From a virus, in IMG/VR virus record IMGVR_UViG_3300032315_001186, positions 1 to 64,000 of that record: DNA of 64,000 nucleotides; one strand, given 5' to 3'. Of this stretch, positions 13,513 through 23,700 are shown piece by piece (the first letter of the stretch is position 1; each line of letters opens with the position of its first letter). Position numbers and translations under genes: made by a program. Under the pieces are notes generated by a model. That model saw only the letters and a program-made list of their open reading frames with translations. It had not been told where the DNA came from and did no database searches.

Positions 13513-16373
13513 TTTCTCTTTTCGTTAATAGATTGAAGTATATTTTCAAGAGCATCCCCTTCAAACAACATTGTATCACCCATCACTGTGTTGATAATTC
13601 TTTTTTTCTTATCTAGAATATCATAGATAATTCCTTCAATTGTATTTTCAAATAAAGGATAGTAAACCACAACAGTATTTTTTTGTCCATATCGGTATGC
13701 TCTATCTTCAGCTTGAGAATGATCGGATGGTAAAAATGACAAGTCATTCATAATCACAGTTTCTGCTGCGGTCAAAGTTAAACCAACACCTGCGGCTTTG
13801 ATGTTACCAACAAATACTTTTACTTTATCGTCGGTTTGGAATTTATCCACAGCGTCTTGTCTTTCTCCTTTTGGAGTCGATCCGTCAAGTTTTACCGCGA
13901 CTTTTTTGAAGTGGTTGTAAATTGCATTCAGGGAATCTGTGAAGTTACAAAAAATAATAACTTTTTTATCTTGATCTAAAATGTTTTCACATAATTCTAT
14001 CGTTTGAGCAACCTTTTCGTTTGCAATAATTTGTCTGACTTTTGCGATTTTGGAAAATTGCATAGTAAGAGAATTGGATTCTCCACCTTTGTCGTACCAC
14101 TCGTAATACTCACCCATCACATCTTCATATTCTTTGGATCTTAATCTCATATAAACTGGTGTGATAATTTTTTCAGGTAGATCCAAAACATCATTTTTCA
14201 AACGACGTAGGACAAATGGCTTGGTTCTTTCATAGAGTTCTTCAAGATTAGAAGCCCCACTTACATTCCAAATTTTTCGATTACCAGCACGGAATTGATA
14301 TCCGTTACAATATCTTTTTACATAGGCCATCCAATTTTGCGCGACATTACAATCAACAAGATTGAGTAAATTAAAATAATTAATAGGACGAGACGTGACA
14401 GGTGTTCCAGTCAACAACCAAACTTTGTCTGTTATCCTAGCGATATCATTTACAAGTTTTGTTCTTTGTGCTTGTGTATTACAAATTGCGTGAGCCTCAT
14501 CAACAATAATTAAATCAAAACCCGAATTACGTATAATTGATTCTACGTCTTTTTCCAGACTATGAAAATTTTTAAGGATATCGTAGTTGATAATAACATA
14601 ATCAGCGTCTTCCCATTTTTTACCCTCAACAATTGAAATGGTCTTATCAGAATAATTTTCAATTTCTCTTTTCCAATTTATTTTAAGAGATGCTGGACAA
14701 ATTACAAGTATTTTTTTGGATTGTGACTCTACTGAAGCCACAACAGCAGAAGTTGTGTTGTGTGTAACAATACAATGTTCTGCTACATATAATTTGTCTG
14801 GAGCATCTACAGAAATACATGTACAATAATCTTCACCTTGTTTTTCAATTTTACTGATGTATCTACCCGTTTGATATTTTTGTGGTTCGTTGTATCTCTC
14901 TGATTTCCTTTTTAATCTGAACGGGTTCATACCCTTAGGTAGTTTTACATTCACTCTATATGATGGTCTACATTCAACCCGTCTACCATCTTTTTTATAA
15001 AAACTTCTCCTCCATTTTTTTCTTACAATCCCACCTAGTGTGTGAACAATCTCACATAGATCATCACAAAGTTTTTCAGATACTGTTGAGAATTCGGTTC
15101 CACAAAACTTTCCATTTTCTGATAACATACAATGTCCATCGGTATCCATTAGCCCTTGGAGTATAGCCAAACGATCCTCCACAGAAGAATATTTGTAGAT
15201 GTCAGGTATAAATTTATTATGAGAACGAGTATTAGCTAGTGATAAATTTTTTAGGACATCACCAATAAAAATAGAACAATTACGTTTATTACCTTCTGAT
15301 CTATTCTCATTAATAGAAATGTTATTGAATAATTCATCAAAATCATCTTTATGTATTTGAAATCTACATAAACTATTAATGATGTGACCATCACCCAACA
15401 TTAAACCCAAAAGGTATGGTTCTATTGGTAATTGATGATTATTTTGAAATTCAATTGGTTTCACAATTGGTATTTGCCATTTGTTTGCACCATTTGATCC
15501 TTTATAGTGAGTATTGATTGAGTATGTTCTGAAATGATTGTATCCACGTCCTTTGTCCTCTATTGTCTGATTTTCGTACATTTGTTTTGTAGACAATATC
15601 AAAGATTTTTTAAGTCTACTATTGTTTGAATTTTTTCCGTGATTTGAGGAAGATACTGACCAGAGATGTTCATCGTCCGTAAATATTGAGTATCCATCGT
15701 TGAACGTAATTTTATACGTTTCTTTTTTTCCCTGTGGGAAAACCCCAATTACATTATATGGTTTTCCATCCGAACCGATTACTTTATCTCCAATAACAAT
15801 TTCACCCATTTTCTTAGTACCAGTTGGTGTGTAAATCAAAGTATTATTGATCATTGCTTTACCAAGTCCCAAATCATCAGCTAAAATGTATTTTTTATTC
15901 TCACATAAAGTTTTAACCGCTTCTTTTTGGTGTTCGAGTAAAGGTCTATAACTGTATTTTTCAAAATCTATTTCTACATTTTTGACTTTGTTGTCTTTAA
16001 TGATCGCAACTTTTGGAATCCAAAAATCGTGAAGTCCTTGTTTCTCAAAATAATAACCCCAAATATGATAAGCGGTTTCTTTTTCAACCAAGAGTTTTTC
16101 AATCCAAATTTGATTTGGAACTTCTGTAAACATTTTTTCATCCGCAATTTTGTTTGCAAAATATGAATCTAATGTTACCCACTTTTTAGCAACCTTTGGT
16201 TCTTTTTTGTGAAACTTAATTATGTACTCCGTTTGAGTGGCATTTGGAAAAAACTTAGAGTTCGTCAATTTTTTTTGACGAAGTTTTAAAATATAGTTAT
16301 TCGCCCCCGAATAATTATCCAATATATCGAGCGCTTGATTCTCCCTTGCGTTTAGTTGATTTTCCAAAAACAA
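13509..16373 (-). CDS. SNF2/UvsW-like superfamily 2 helicase interrupted by an intein
   Basis: 954 residues including a 367-residue intein (residues 173-539). The extein of ~587 residues has the SF2 motifs: I (D-D-L-G-L-G-K | T), II (V-D-E-A-H, D-E-x-H type), III (L-L-T-G-T-P-V) and VI (Q-A-E-D-R-A-Y-R-Y-G-Q). The D-E-A-H, T-G-T-P and R-x-x-R-x-G-Q set fits SNF2-type ATPases. A DNA translocase or branch-migration role in replication/recombination is likely. The start is TTG (16373, or the next TTG at 16367); no ATG is available. The gene is followed by SOD with a 4-base overlap. Confidence 0.88.
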   Translation of the reverse strand: MFLENQLNARENQALDILDNYSGANNYILKLRQKKLTNSKFFPNATQTEYIIKFHKKEPKVAKKWVTLDSYFANKIADEKMFTEVPNQIWIEKLLVEKETAYHIWGYYFEKQGLHDFWIPKVAIIKDNKVKNVEIDFEKYSYRPLLEHQKEAVKTLCENKKYILADDLGLGKAMINNTLIYTPTGTKKMGEIVIGDKVIGSDGKPYNVIGVFPQGKKETYKITFNDGYSIFTDDEHLWSVSSSNHGKNSNNSRLKKSLILSTKQMYENQTIEDKGRGYNHFRTYSINTHYKGSNGANKWQIPIVKPIEFQNNHQLPIEPYLLGLMLGDGHIINSLCRFQIHKDDFDELFNNISINENRSEGNKRNCSIFIGDVLKNLSLANTRSHNKFIPDIYKYSSVEDRLAILQGLMDTDGHCMLSENGKFCGTEFSTVSEKLCDDLCEIVHTLGGIVRKKWRRSFYKKDGRRVECRPSYRVNVKLPKGMNPFRLKRKSERYNEPQKYQTGRYISKIEKQGEDYCTCISVDAPDKLYVAEHCIVTHNTTSAVVASVESQSKKILVICPASLKINWKREIENYSDKTISIVEGKKWEDADYVIINYDILKNFHSLEKDVESIIRNSGFDLIIVDEAHAICNTQAQRTKLVNDIARITDKVWLLTGTPVTSRPINYFNLLNLVDCNVAQNWMAYVKRYCNGYQFRAGNRKIWNVSGASNLEELYERTKPFVLRRLKNDVLDLPEKIITPVYMRLRSKEYEDVMGEYYEWYDKGGESNSLTMQFSKIAKVRQIIANEKVAQTIELCENILDQDKKVIIFCNFTDSLNAIYNHFKKVAVKLDGSTPKGERQDAVDKFQTDDKVKVFVGNIKAAGVGLTLTAAETVIMNDLSFLPSDHSQAEDRAYRYGQKNTVVVYYPLFENTIEGIIYDILDKKKRIINTVMGDTMLFEGDALENILQSINEKRN
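14757..15857 (-). other. Intein with LAGLIDADG endonuclease in the helicase P-loop
   Basis: Codons for residues 173-539 of the helicase. It lies directly after the Walker A lysine (G-L-G-K) and before T-T-S-A. The first residue is Ala, not Cys or Ser; it then reads M-I-N-N-T-L-I-Y-T-P-T-G, a standard block A. Block B has D-D-E-H-L-W. Two dodecapeptides are visible: Y-L-L-G-L-M-L-G-D-G and L-A-I-L-Q-G-L-M-D-T-D-G. The C-terminus is V-T-H-N followed by Thr. Ala1 inteins are known (class 2, KlbA type) and skip the first acyl shift. Splicing restores the P-loop G-L-G-K-T. Confidence 0.9.
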
Positions 16374-16400
16374 ATAAATTAAATATAATAATGAAATAGA

Positions 16401-16408
16401 TATTTATC
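16401..16408 (+). promoter_or_regulatory. Candidate late-promoter motif TATTTATC
   Basis: Four bases before the ATG at 16413. If this is a -10 element the transcript would be leaderless or nearly so. Confidence 0.4.
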
Positions 16409-16412
16409 AAGT

Positions 16413-16928
16413 ATGACACAAAATCAAGTTCCAATAACAAGGTTAGGTAAGTTTTTCGGTCAAGAAGATTTTGATTTGGATATAAATATGGGTAGAGAAT
16501 GGCTCGATGGTGATATGAATTTCACCATTGTTGTATATCGTGTAAACAAACAAAAAACAAATCAAGATGATGTGTATGGTGAGGCTTTACCTCAGTCCAT
16601 AGAGTTCTTACCACCAATTTCTGTAAATGCGTATTTACAAATTCTACAACCAGACAATTCGTTTTTGGGTAATTCTAAAATACTACAAAATGAACCAGGT
16701 AATATAAAATTTGCAATCTACCAAAAAGATTTGGACGATTTACAAATATCTATCAGTTTGGGTGACTACATAGGTTATTGGATCACAGAAAATCAAGTGA
16801 GATATTATTCTGTTGTTGATAAAGGTATTCCAAACTACGACAACAAACATACCTATGGTGGGTATAAACCTTTCTATGTAAGTTACATTGCAACCCCAGT
16901 GACTGCTAATGAATTTATGGGGATTTAA
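16413..16928 (+). CDS. Neck protein, T4 gp14-like (tentative)
   Basis: 171 residues. The pattern D-V-Y-G-E-A followed by I-S-V-N-A-Y-L-Q-I, then L-G-D-Y-I-G-Y-W and a terminal aromatic strand (K-P-F-Y-V-S-Y-I), resembles the layout of gp14-type neck proteins in T4-like phages (Y-G-E, beta strands, 'P-x-x-G-D-x-I-Y/W', 'F-Y'). Its position supports this: it lies between a gp13-like gene and a gp15-like gene. The sequence similarity itself is weak. It is followed 6 bases later by the protease gene. Confidence 0.45.
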   Translation: MTQNQVPITRLGKFFGQEDFDLDINMGREWLDGDMNFTIVVYRVNKQKTNQDDVYGEALPQSIEFLPPISVNAYLQILQPDNSFLGNSKILQNEPGNIKFAIYQKDLDDLQISISLGDYIGYWITENQVRYYSVVDKGIPNYDNKHTYGGYKPFYVSYIATPVTANEFMGI

Positions 16929-16934
16929 GTTTAA

Positions 16935-18854
16935 ATGATGAAAACTCAAATTATTAGAGAATTAATTCAGAAATTAAGATCTGAAAACAAAGACGATAAT
17001 GTTACTGGAATATCATATAGTAATAAGATTATCAATGGGAAATTTACGAACCACTTAAGTGTTACATTTTATGTTCAACGTAAAATTAATAAAGATGAGA
17101 TAAATCCTCAATTTTTAATACCTGATAAAATTGAATATTCAGGATATGAATTTTTAACGGATGTTAGTACGGTTGAAGTTGATTATTCTTCAGCTGAATG
17201 TCCCGATAGTTTTTATGATTGGCAAACTAATCCAATCCCATTCGAGAAAGTATCTAAACTCTCGGGTGGTACTAATATTTTATTTTGTACATTAGGGGGG
17301 TTAGTCATTGATAACACCACCAACTCTCTCGCGGGATTGACTAATGCTCATTGTGGTTGGTGGAAAAACATAAATTCAGATGTAAATCCTTTTTTTCCTT
17401 TGAATTATGGAACAACACAAATATATTACAATGGTACAAACAACGATGCTCAAATTGTTGGTATCCAAAAAAGATATAGTCCAGGTTTTAGACCACCAAC
17501 AACAACTAAAGTTGATGCTGCTTTATTAACAGTACCATATGATTTAATAGATTTTACAACATCTTATCGACAGGTAGGACTTACAGGTTGGACACAACCT
17601 ATGGATTTTGCCACAACAGAAGAAATAGATAATTTGATTTTTACAAAAGGAAATTTATACAGTACAGGAATAACCACAGGTGCTAAGGGTGAGGGTGAAA
17701 TGAAGTTGGTGTGTGTAGCAACACACTTTTATCATGAATTCCGAGGTATTCCACAAGTTGAGGATATGGTTGTTTATGTTGCTAGTGCTACAACAACACC
17801 CAATGGTACCGCGTGTCCTTACCCGATTTATTATGGTGATAGTGGATCAATTGTTTCGGCAGACATAAATGGTGTACGTAAAATAATTGGATTGGGAAGT
17901 TTGATGGTTACATATCGTACACCTTCAGGTGATCCTCTTTATGGTGCTGGGGTAGTAAGAATTGATAACATTGTCGAAAGTCTTGATATTTCACCTTGGA
18001 CAGGTCAAACAGATATTTCTTTTTCGAGCACTGCGAACACAGAAACGTATTATACAGAATCAAATTACAATAACAAAACCATACAATTATCTGGTAAAAC
18101 TTTTTGGCAATGGGGACAAATTGTAACCACACCCACACCATCTGTCACTGTCACCCCAACTTTATCCTATAATTCAACACCATATCCAACAGTTACTCCG
18201 ACAATCACACAAACAGTCACTCGTACCCCAGATCCCAATTGTTCACCATTTACGAATGTTATTTGTTATACTTATCGAATTGATTTTCTACCCCTTGGAA
18301 TTTCAAATTCCTTTTATCCCACACTATCTATTTGGGTAACATACAAAGATTGTTTTGACCCAAATATTATTAAGTTGGTAGAAGTCCCATTAAATATTCC
18401 AAAATTTATATGTTCATCAGAAGTACCAATTGTGGTTAATAGTAAAGAAAATACAGCTACAGATGGATGTCCTGACATTGAGGACTTCACATCAATCACA
18501 AAACTTGAGGTTTGTGGTTCACATTGTCCACCACCTAATCCAACCCCATCCGCAACTCCTACAAATTATTTATTGTATAGTAATTTACTACCAGCACAAG
18601 GATCTACGACTTTTGAATTAGCATGTTCTAGACTCACCTCGGAAACTGCAATTTTATGGGGTTATAGTACAAAACCCTTGAGTGAGATGGGGTTAGCGGA
18701 TGTGATTTATGATATAAACACAAATCTACCAAAACAAACATTTGGTCTTAGATTTAGAGCATTTAGTGCGACCCCAGATGTCTCGACTCAAAAATATGTT
18801 ATTTATTGGCAGAATAGTGGTAGTTCGATAACATCTGTTGAACCTTGTATTTAA
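16935..18854 (+). CDS. Trypsin-like (Nal1-type) serine protease with Thr/Pro linkers and C-terminal Cys module
   Basis: 639 residues. Residues 20-85 resemble the prodomain-like N-terminus of bacterial Nal1-type proteases (V-T-G-I-S, F-Y-V-Q-R-K, I-P-D-K-I, T-D-V). The chymotrypsin-fold core has a full triad: His139 (T-N-A-H-C), Asp194 (V-D-A-A-L-L) and Ser303 (G-D-S-G-S). After ~390 come a Thr/Pro linker, a Cys-containing domain (~440-530), a short Thr/Pro linker, and a final ~95-residue module with A-C-S-R-L and S-G-S-S-I-T-S-V-E-P-C that resembles the N-terminus of the adhesin at 10631. There is no signal peptide. It may be a virion protease for host surface proteins or maturation; it sits inside the neck/tail gene set. 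Confidence 0.8.
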   Translation: MMKTQIIRELIQKLRSENKDDNVTGISYSNKIINGKFTNHLSVTFYVQRKINKDEINPQFLIPDKIEYSGYEFLTDVSTVEVDYSSAECPDSFYDWQTNPIPFEKVSKLSGGTNILFCTLGGLVIDNTTNSLAGLTNAHCGWWKNINSDVNPFFPLNYGTTQIYYNGTNNDAQIVGIQKRYSPGFRPPTTTKVDAALLTVPYDLIDFTTSYRQVGLTGWTQPMDFATTEEIDNLIFTKGNLYSTGITTGAKGEGEMKLVCVATHFYHEFRGIPQVEDMVVYVASATTTPNGTACPYPIYYGDSGSIVSADINGVRKIIGLGSLMVTYRTPSGDPLYGAGVVRIDNIVESLDISPWTGQTDISFSSTANTETYYTESNYNNKTIQLSGKTFWQWGQIVTTPTPSVTVTPTLSYNSTPYPTVTPTITQTVTRTPDPNCSPFTNVICYTYRIDFLPLGISNSFYPTLSIWVTYKDCFDPNIIKLVEVPLNIPKFICSSEVPIVVNSKENTATDGCPDIEDFTSITKLEVCGSHCPPPNPTPSATPTNYLLYSNLLPAQGSTTFELACSRLTSETAILWGYSTKPLSEMGLADVIYDINTNLPKQTFGLRFRAFSATPDVSTQKYVIYWQNSGSSITSVEPCI

Positions 18855-18909
18855 TACTCAGTCTTTACCTATTCGATCATTTAATATCAATATAATATCT
18901 TCTGATTAA

Positions 18910-18917
18910 TATTTACC
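18910..18917 (+). promoter_or_regulatory. Candidate late-promoter motif (TATTTACC variant)
   Basis: Four bases before the ATG at 18922; the sixth and seventh positions differ by one base from the TATTTATC form. Confidence 0.3.
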
Positions 18918-18921
18918 ATAA

Positions 18922-20460
18922 ATGGCTCTACCTAAAAAAGTAATACCAAATATTAATTTAGTCCCTCCAAAAATTTTACTTGAGAGGAGAGAACAATTAT
19001 TACAGGATATTACAGAAGACGGAACATATCTTCCAAAGAATTTGGGTTATGCCGAAATGGATAGAGGATTTTTAGATTTTGTTAAAAATGAACTTAAAAC
19101 AGTTGTTGAGGGAAAAGTAATTCCAACAATTGACATTCTTATAACAACACAAAACTGGGCACAATTTACTCAAACTTGGTCTTTTCAAGATTTGAACGGC
19201 AACACCGAACCACCCTTTATTACGGTGGTGAGAGTTCCTGAAGTAAAATATGGTACAAATCCTGCGACTCTTTATAATATCCCAAACCAAAAAGAATTTT
19301 TCTATGCAGCTGTACCTACTTGGAATGGTAATGTAAAGGGGCTTGACATTTATAAAATACCACAACCAGTACCTGTTGATATCTCGTTTAGTGTAAAAAT
19401 TGTTTGTAATCGAATGAGAGAACTCAACGAGTTTAACAAAAATGTTCTTCAGACATTCGCATCACGTCAAGCGTACACTAAAGTTAATGGGCACTTTATC
19501 CCAATTGTAAACACAAACATAAGTGATGAATCTGTCACACAGGTTGATAAAAGAAGATTTTACATCCAAAATTATGATTTCACACTTTTGGGATTCCTAT
19601 TAGATCAAGATAAGTTCGAGGTAGCACCTGCGGTCTCTAGAGTTCTTAATGTTTTTGAGACCAATATGAAACCCATAAATCGTAAAAGAAAAAGATTCCC
19701 TGTGAATGAAGGTGTCTTTGATCTTACGATTCAAGCGGTAAGAAACTCCCCTGTTATTAGGACAATCAGTGTTGATTATACAGGTACTTTTACAATTTTA
19801 TCAACCCAAAATGTGAGTACCTATGATTTGTTTGTTAGGTTAAACACCAGTACAGAGTTTGACTATTATGGGACAAATGTTGTCAATTTTGAGGTGAATA
19901 CTGGTGACCAGTTACGATTTGAAATTACTCAAGAAAATGCCGACCCAACTTCTACCATAACATATGGGGTATCTTTTTTAGGTTCACCACAAAATTTAAC
20001 TTTCGATTTACCAACCCCGTCAATTACCCCAACAAACACAATAACCCCTTCTATTACACCAACGAGTAGTTTGACACCAACACCATCAATAACCCCAACA
20101 AAGTCAACAACACCAACGAATAGTTTGACACCAACACCTACTATCACTCCGACAAAAACTTCTAGTTTATGTCAATCTTTGGAATTAATTTGTAATAATT
20201 ATGAAATAACCAATACAACGTCTTCAGCACAACCACTTTTATTAGTATATTCAGCATGTACAAATCAACCGACAGTATCATCAATTACTTTGAGTTCTGG
20301 ACAAACCACTAACTTTTGTGCAGTAGCATACACAATAGCTTATTCTGGTGGTCATATAATTAATCAAACGGGAACTTGTGGAAAATTCTGTTCTTCATTT
20401 ACAAACATTTTCCTACATATACCAAATTTGACTCCAACACCTACTCCAAGTCTATCGTAA
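18922..20460 (+). CDS. Tail sheath stabiliser / tail terminator, gp15-like, with Thr/Pro-rich C-terminus
   Basis: 512 residues. Residues ~60-245 resemble T4 gp15: V-D-I-S-F-S-V-K-I-V-C-N-R, then N-x-F-N-K-x-V-L-Q-T-F, N-G-H-F-I-P-I, S-D-E-S-V and R-R-F-Y-I-Q-N-Y-D-F-T-L-L-G. T4 gp15 caps the tail tube and locks the last sheath ring. An extra beta-like domain (~250-350) follows, then a Thr/Pro linker (~355-415), a Cys-rich domain (~415-500) and a Thr/Pro end. The gene lies just upstream of the sheath gene, as expected for gp15. The mucin-like tail would project from the head-tail joint. Confidence 0.65.
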   Translation: MALPKKVIPNINLVPPKILLERREQLLQDITEDGTYLPKNLGYAEMDRGFLDFVKNELKTVVEGKVIPTIDILITTQNWAQFTQTWSFQDLNGNTEPPFITVVRVPEVKYGTNPATLYNIPNQKEFFYAAVPTWNGNVKGLDIYKIPQPVPVDISFSVKIVCNRMRELNEFNKNVLQTFASRQAYTKVNGHFIPIVNTNISDESVTQVDKRRFYIQNYDFTLLGFLLDQDKFEVAPAVSRVLNVFETNMKPINRKRKRFPVNEGVFDLTIQAVRNSPVIRTISVDYTGTFTILSTQNVSTYDLFVRLNTSTEFDYYGTNVVNFEVNTGDQLRFEITQENADPTSTITYGVSFLGSPQNLTFDLPTPSITPTNTITPSITPTSSLTPTPSITPTKSTTPTNSLTPTPTITPTKTSSLCQSLELICNNYEITNTTSSAQPLLLVYSACTNQPTVSSITLSSGQTTNFCAVAYTIAYSGGHIINQTGTCGKFCSSFTNIFLHIPNLTPTPTPSLS

Positions 20461-20617
20461 TCAGTCCTCACCATAGATATCTTTTTTCTTAGTACAGTTT
20501 TGATCTATAAGTTTTTCTAAGAACTTATAGATTTTTATTCCGTTGTCATCACAATATTTTTTCAATTTATTGTGGGAATCCACCGAAATTTTAATGTTTT
20601 TGGTTGATTTTTTCATT
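20461..20617 (-). pseudogene. Frameshifted small RHH-like gene
   Basis: From ATG 20617 the frame reads M-K-K-S-T-K-N-I-K-I-S-V and then hits a stop after four more codons. Removing one C from the run CCC at 20580-20582 opens the frame to a TGA at 20463-20461 and gives a 51-residue protein. It contains N-K-L-K-K-Y-C-D-D-N-G-I and a second helix Y-K-F-L-E-K-L-I, a convincing ribbon-helix-helix layout. Either the gene is broken or the base is a sequence error. It fills most of the gap between the gp15-like and sheath genes. Confidence 0.55.
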
Positions 20618-20695
20618 AAGGATAAAAAAAGATAATTTTTTCCTCCTAATATAAATAAGTTTTTATAAAAAAAAATACTTTATCGATTAAGATAA

Positions 20696-20703
20696 TATTT
20701 ATA
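20696..20703 (+). promoter_or_regulatory. Candidate late-promoter motif TATTTATA upstream of sheath gene
   Basis: TATTTATA 34 bases before the sheath ATG at 20738, followed by an A-rich leader without a Shine-Dalgarno sequence. Confidence 0.4.
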
Positions 20704-20737
20704 TCAATAAAACCTAAAAAAATAAAAAAATCATCAT

Positions 20738-23700
20738 ATGGCGACTACCAATAAAATATTCGTATCCCCTGGTGTTTACACATCGGAAAGGGATTTAAGT
20801 TTTGTAGCACAAAGTGTAGGTGTTACAACCCTAGGGTTGGTTGGCGAAACCTTAACAGGTCCCGCTTTCGAACCTATTTTCATAACTAATTACGACGAAT
20901 TTGAGGCGTTTTTCGGTGGGACTATTCCCGAAAAATTTGTCAACACTCAGATACCTAAGTATGAATTAGCTTATATCGCTAAATCTTATCTACAACAATC
21001 CAATCAGTTGTTTGTAACACGTGTTTTGGGTCTTTCAGGTTATGATGCGGGGCCAGGTTGGTCTTTATCAATTCAAGCAAATGTGGACGGAACCACTGTA
21101 GGTTTGAATGGTTCTTCTTCCAACTATACAATTAGTTTCGTTGCCACTACTGGTGGTACCGTCACTCTCACACCTGTAGGTACGACATTAGTTGGTACAA
21201 ACTTGAATAACCCTTTTACTCTTTTAAATGGAAATCAATCATCTTTCAATACTGAATTGAGTACTCAACTTACAGGTATTGTAAATGCTTCTGGTAATAC
21301 TAGTGGTACTTCAGTTTATTATTTTGGTACAATTACAGACGCGGCTTACAGTGCTTTGAGTTCTTATACAGGTGAAACCAATGTGTTTGGTATGTCTGGT
21401 CTTACTAACTCTACCGCAGAATACACTTCTCCAAACAATGATGCTTGGTATTACTCTAATTTTAACGAAAGTACCAATGGTAATTATACAGGATACTCTT
21501 TCTTTAGTGTGGTAACTTCATTAACAGATGCGGGTGGTGGAACTTATAATGGAACTATATCTGGTACTGTATTTAATTTTTCAGGTGTTTCGTATTTGGA
21601 TTATAACAATGTGGTAGTAGCTACTTTACGTTCAAGAGGTATTTCAAATTATGGTTCTGGTGGAACAGGTCCAAGATACCAAGTAACTGGACTTACAAGT
21701 GTTGTATTAAACACTACGGGGTCATACTCTGCTATTACAGAAAATCCATTCTCTCGTTTTGCTATTTCAGGTGTTACAGATGGCGCCGCTTCTCCTGAGA
21801 ATTTCTCTTTCGTTGTTTCCTTATCACAAACAGACCAAAACTACCTACCATCTGTGTTGGGTCGATCTAACTTTGGAAAAAGTAGAACTGAGGTTCCAAT
21901 AATGGTCGAGGAAGTTTACCCAACCTTATTAACGTATGGGTATAATAAAGGTTTTATCAGGGGTCTTAAAACTGACTTGATTGCCACCCCCGGTTTAAGG
22001 TATAATCCTACTACTGATTCTATTGCCAATTATTTGGAAAGATATAGGGCTGCTGAATCTCCTTGGGTTGTATCACAACTTCGTGGTAGTACCGTTGAAA
22101 GATTATTTAAAATTTTAACGATATCTGATGGTGATTCGGCCAACACTCAAATCAAAATTTCTATACAAAATATTTCATTTAATAATGTGTCCTTTGATTT
22201 AGGTGTTCGTGACTTTTTCGATACAGATACCAATCCAGTTTATTTGGAGAAGTTTACTAATTGTAATATGGACCCTTCATCGAATAATTACATCGGTGTT
22301 AAGATCGGTACTTCTGACGGAGAATATGCTTTGAATTCTAAATATATTATGTTAGAATTGGATTCGGATGCACCTATCGATTCATTACCTTGTGGTTTCG
22401 AAGGATATGTTATGAGGGAGTATCCCAATGCAATCCCTCCTTTCCCAATTTACAAAACCGCTTACTATTTCCCTGGTGAAGTTATTTACAACCCCCCATT
22501 TGGAACTACGACAGGACCTGTTTCTTCTCGTGGTATGTCAAATGCGGTTCAGAGTTCAGGAGACAGAGTAAGAACAACCTTCTTAGGTATCTCAAGTCAA
22601 ATTGGTTATGATGTTGATTTTTATCAGTATAAAGGAGCTCAGTATCCCGTAAGTATTTGTGATTCTGAAGTGGCTGAACCATGGGATTACATTACTCAAG
22701 GTTTCCATATGGACTCAGGGGCTACTGTTGTTCAAATTGCAGTAGGACCAACTTCGGGAACTCCTGCATTCCAGTGTGGTGATGCATCATTCCAATCGGA
22801 TCCCGAAACTTCGGAAAACCCTTACTATCAGATTCAAGCTCGTAAGTTTACGTTCTTAGTTCAGAAAGGTTTTGATGGTTGGGATGTTTATCGTGAATAT
22901 CGTACAAATGGAGATAGTTTTATACTCGGTGGTGCTGGATATCAGAGAGGTGCTTGTTCAACAACAAGATATCCGAATGCCACAGGGTGGGGAGCATTTA
23001 AACCTATTAGTGTTTCAAACTTCACAGATTACACTAATACTGACTACTATGCATATTTGTTGGGTATTAGTACATTCAATAACCCTGAATCCACAAACAT
23101 CAATGTGTTCGCAACCCCTGGTATTGACTATGTTAATAACTCAAATCTTGTAGAAGACGCAATTTCGATGATTACTTATCAGAGGGCTGACTCGATTTAT
23201 ATCGTCACCACACCTGATTGTAATGTGTTTTTACCAACTAGTAACGATAATTTCATTTATCCGACCGAAGCGGTTGATAACTTGGATAATACAGGTATCG
23301 ATTCTAACTATACGGCTACCTACTATCCTTGGATACTTGTAAGGGATACTGTAAATAACACTCAAATTTATATTCCACCAACCAACGAGGTTTGTAGAAA
23401 CTTAGCATTAACTGATAACATCGCATTCCCTTGGTTTGCAACTGCGGGTTACACACGTGGTTTGGTCAATGCTATCAAAGCTCGTAAGAAGTTGACACAA
23501 GAAGATAGAGACACTTTGTATCAAGGTCGTATCAATCCTATCGCAACTTTCTCGGATGTTGGTACTGTTATTTGGGGTAATAAAACACTTCAAATATCCG
23601 ACACAGCATTGAACAGAATTAATGTGAGAAGATTGTTACTACAAGCTAGAAAACTTATTTCTGCTGTTGCAGTAAGATTGTTGTTCGAACAAAACGACGC

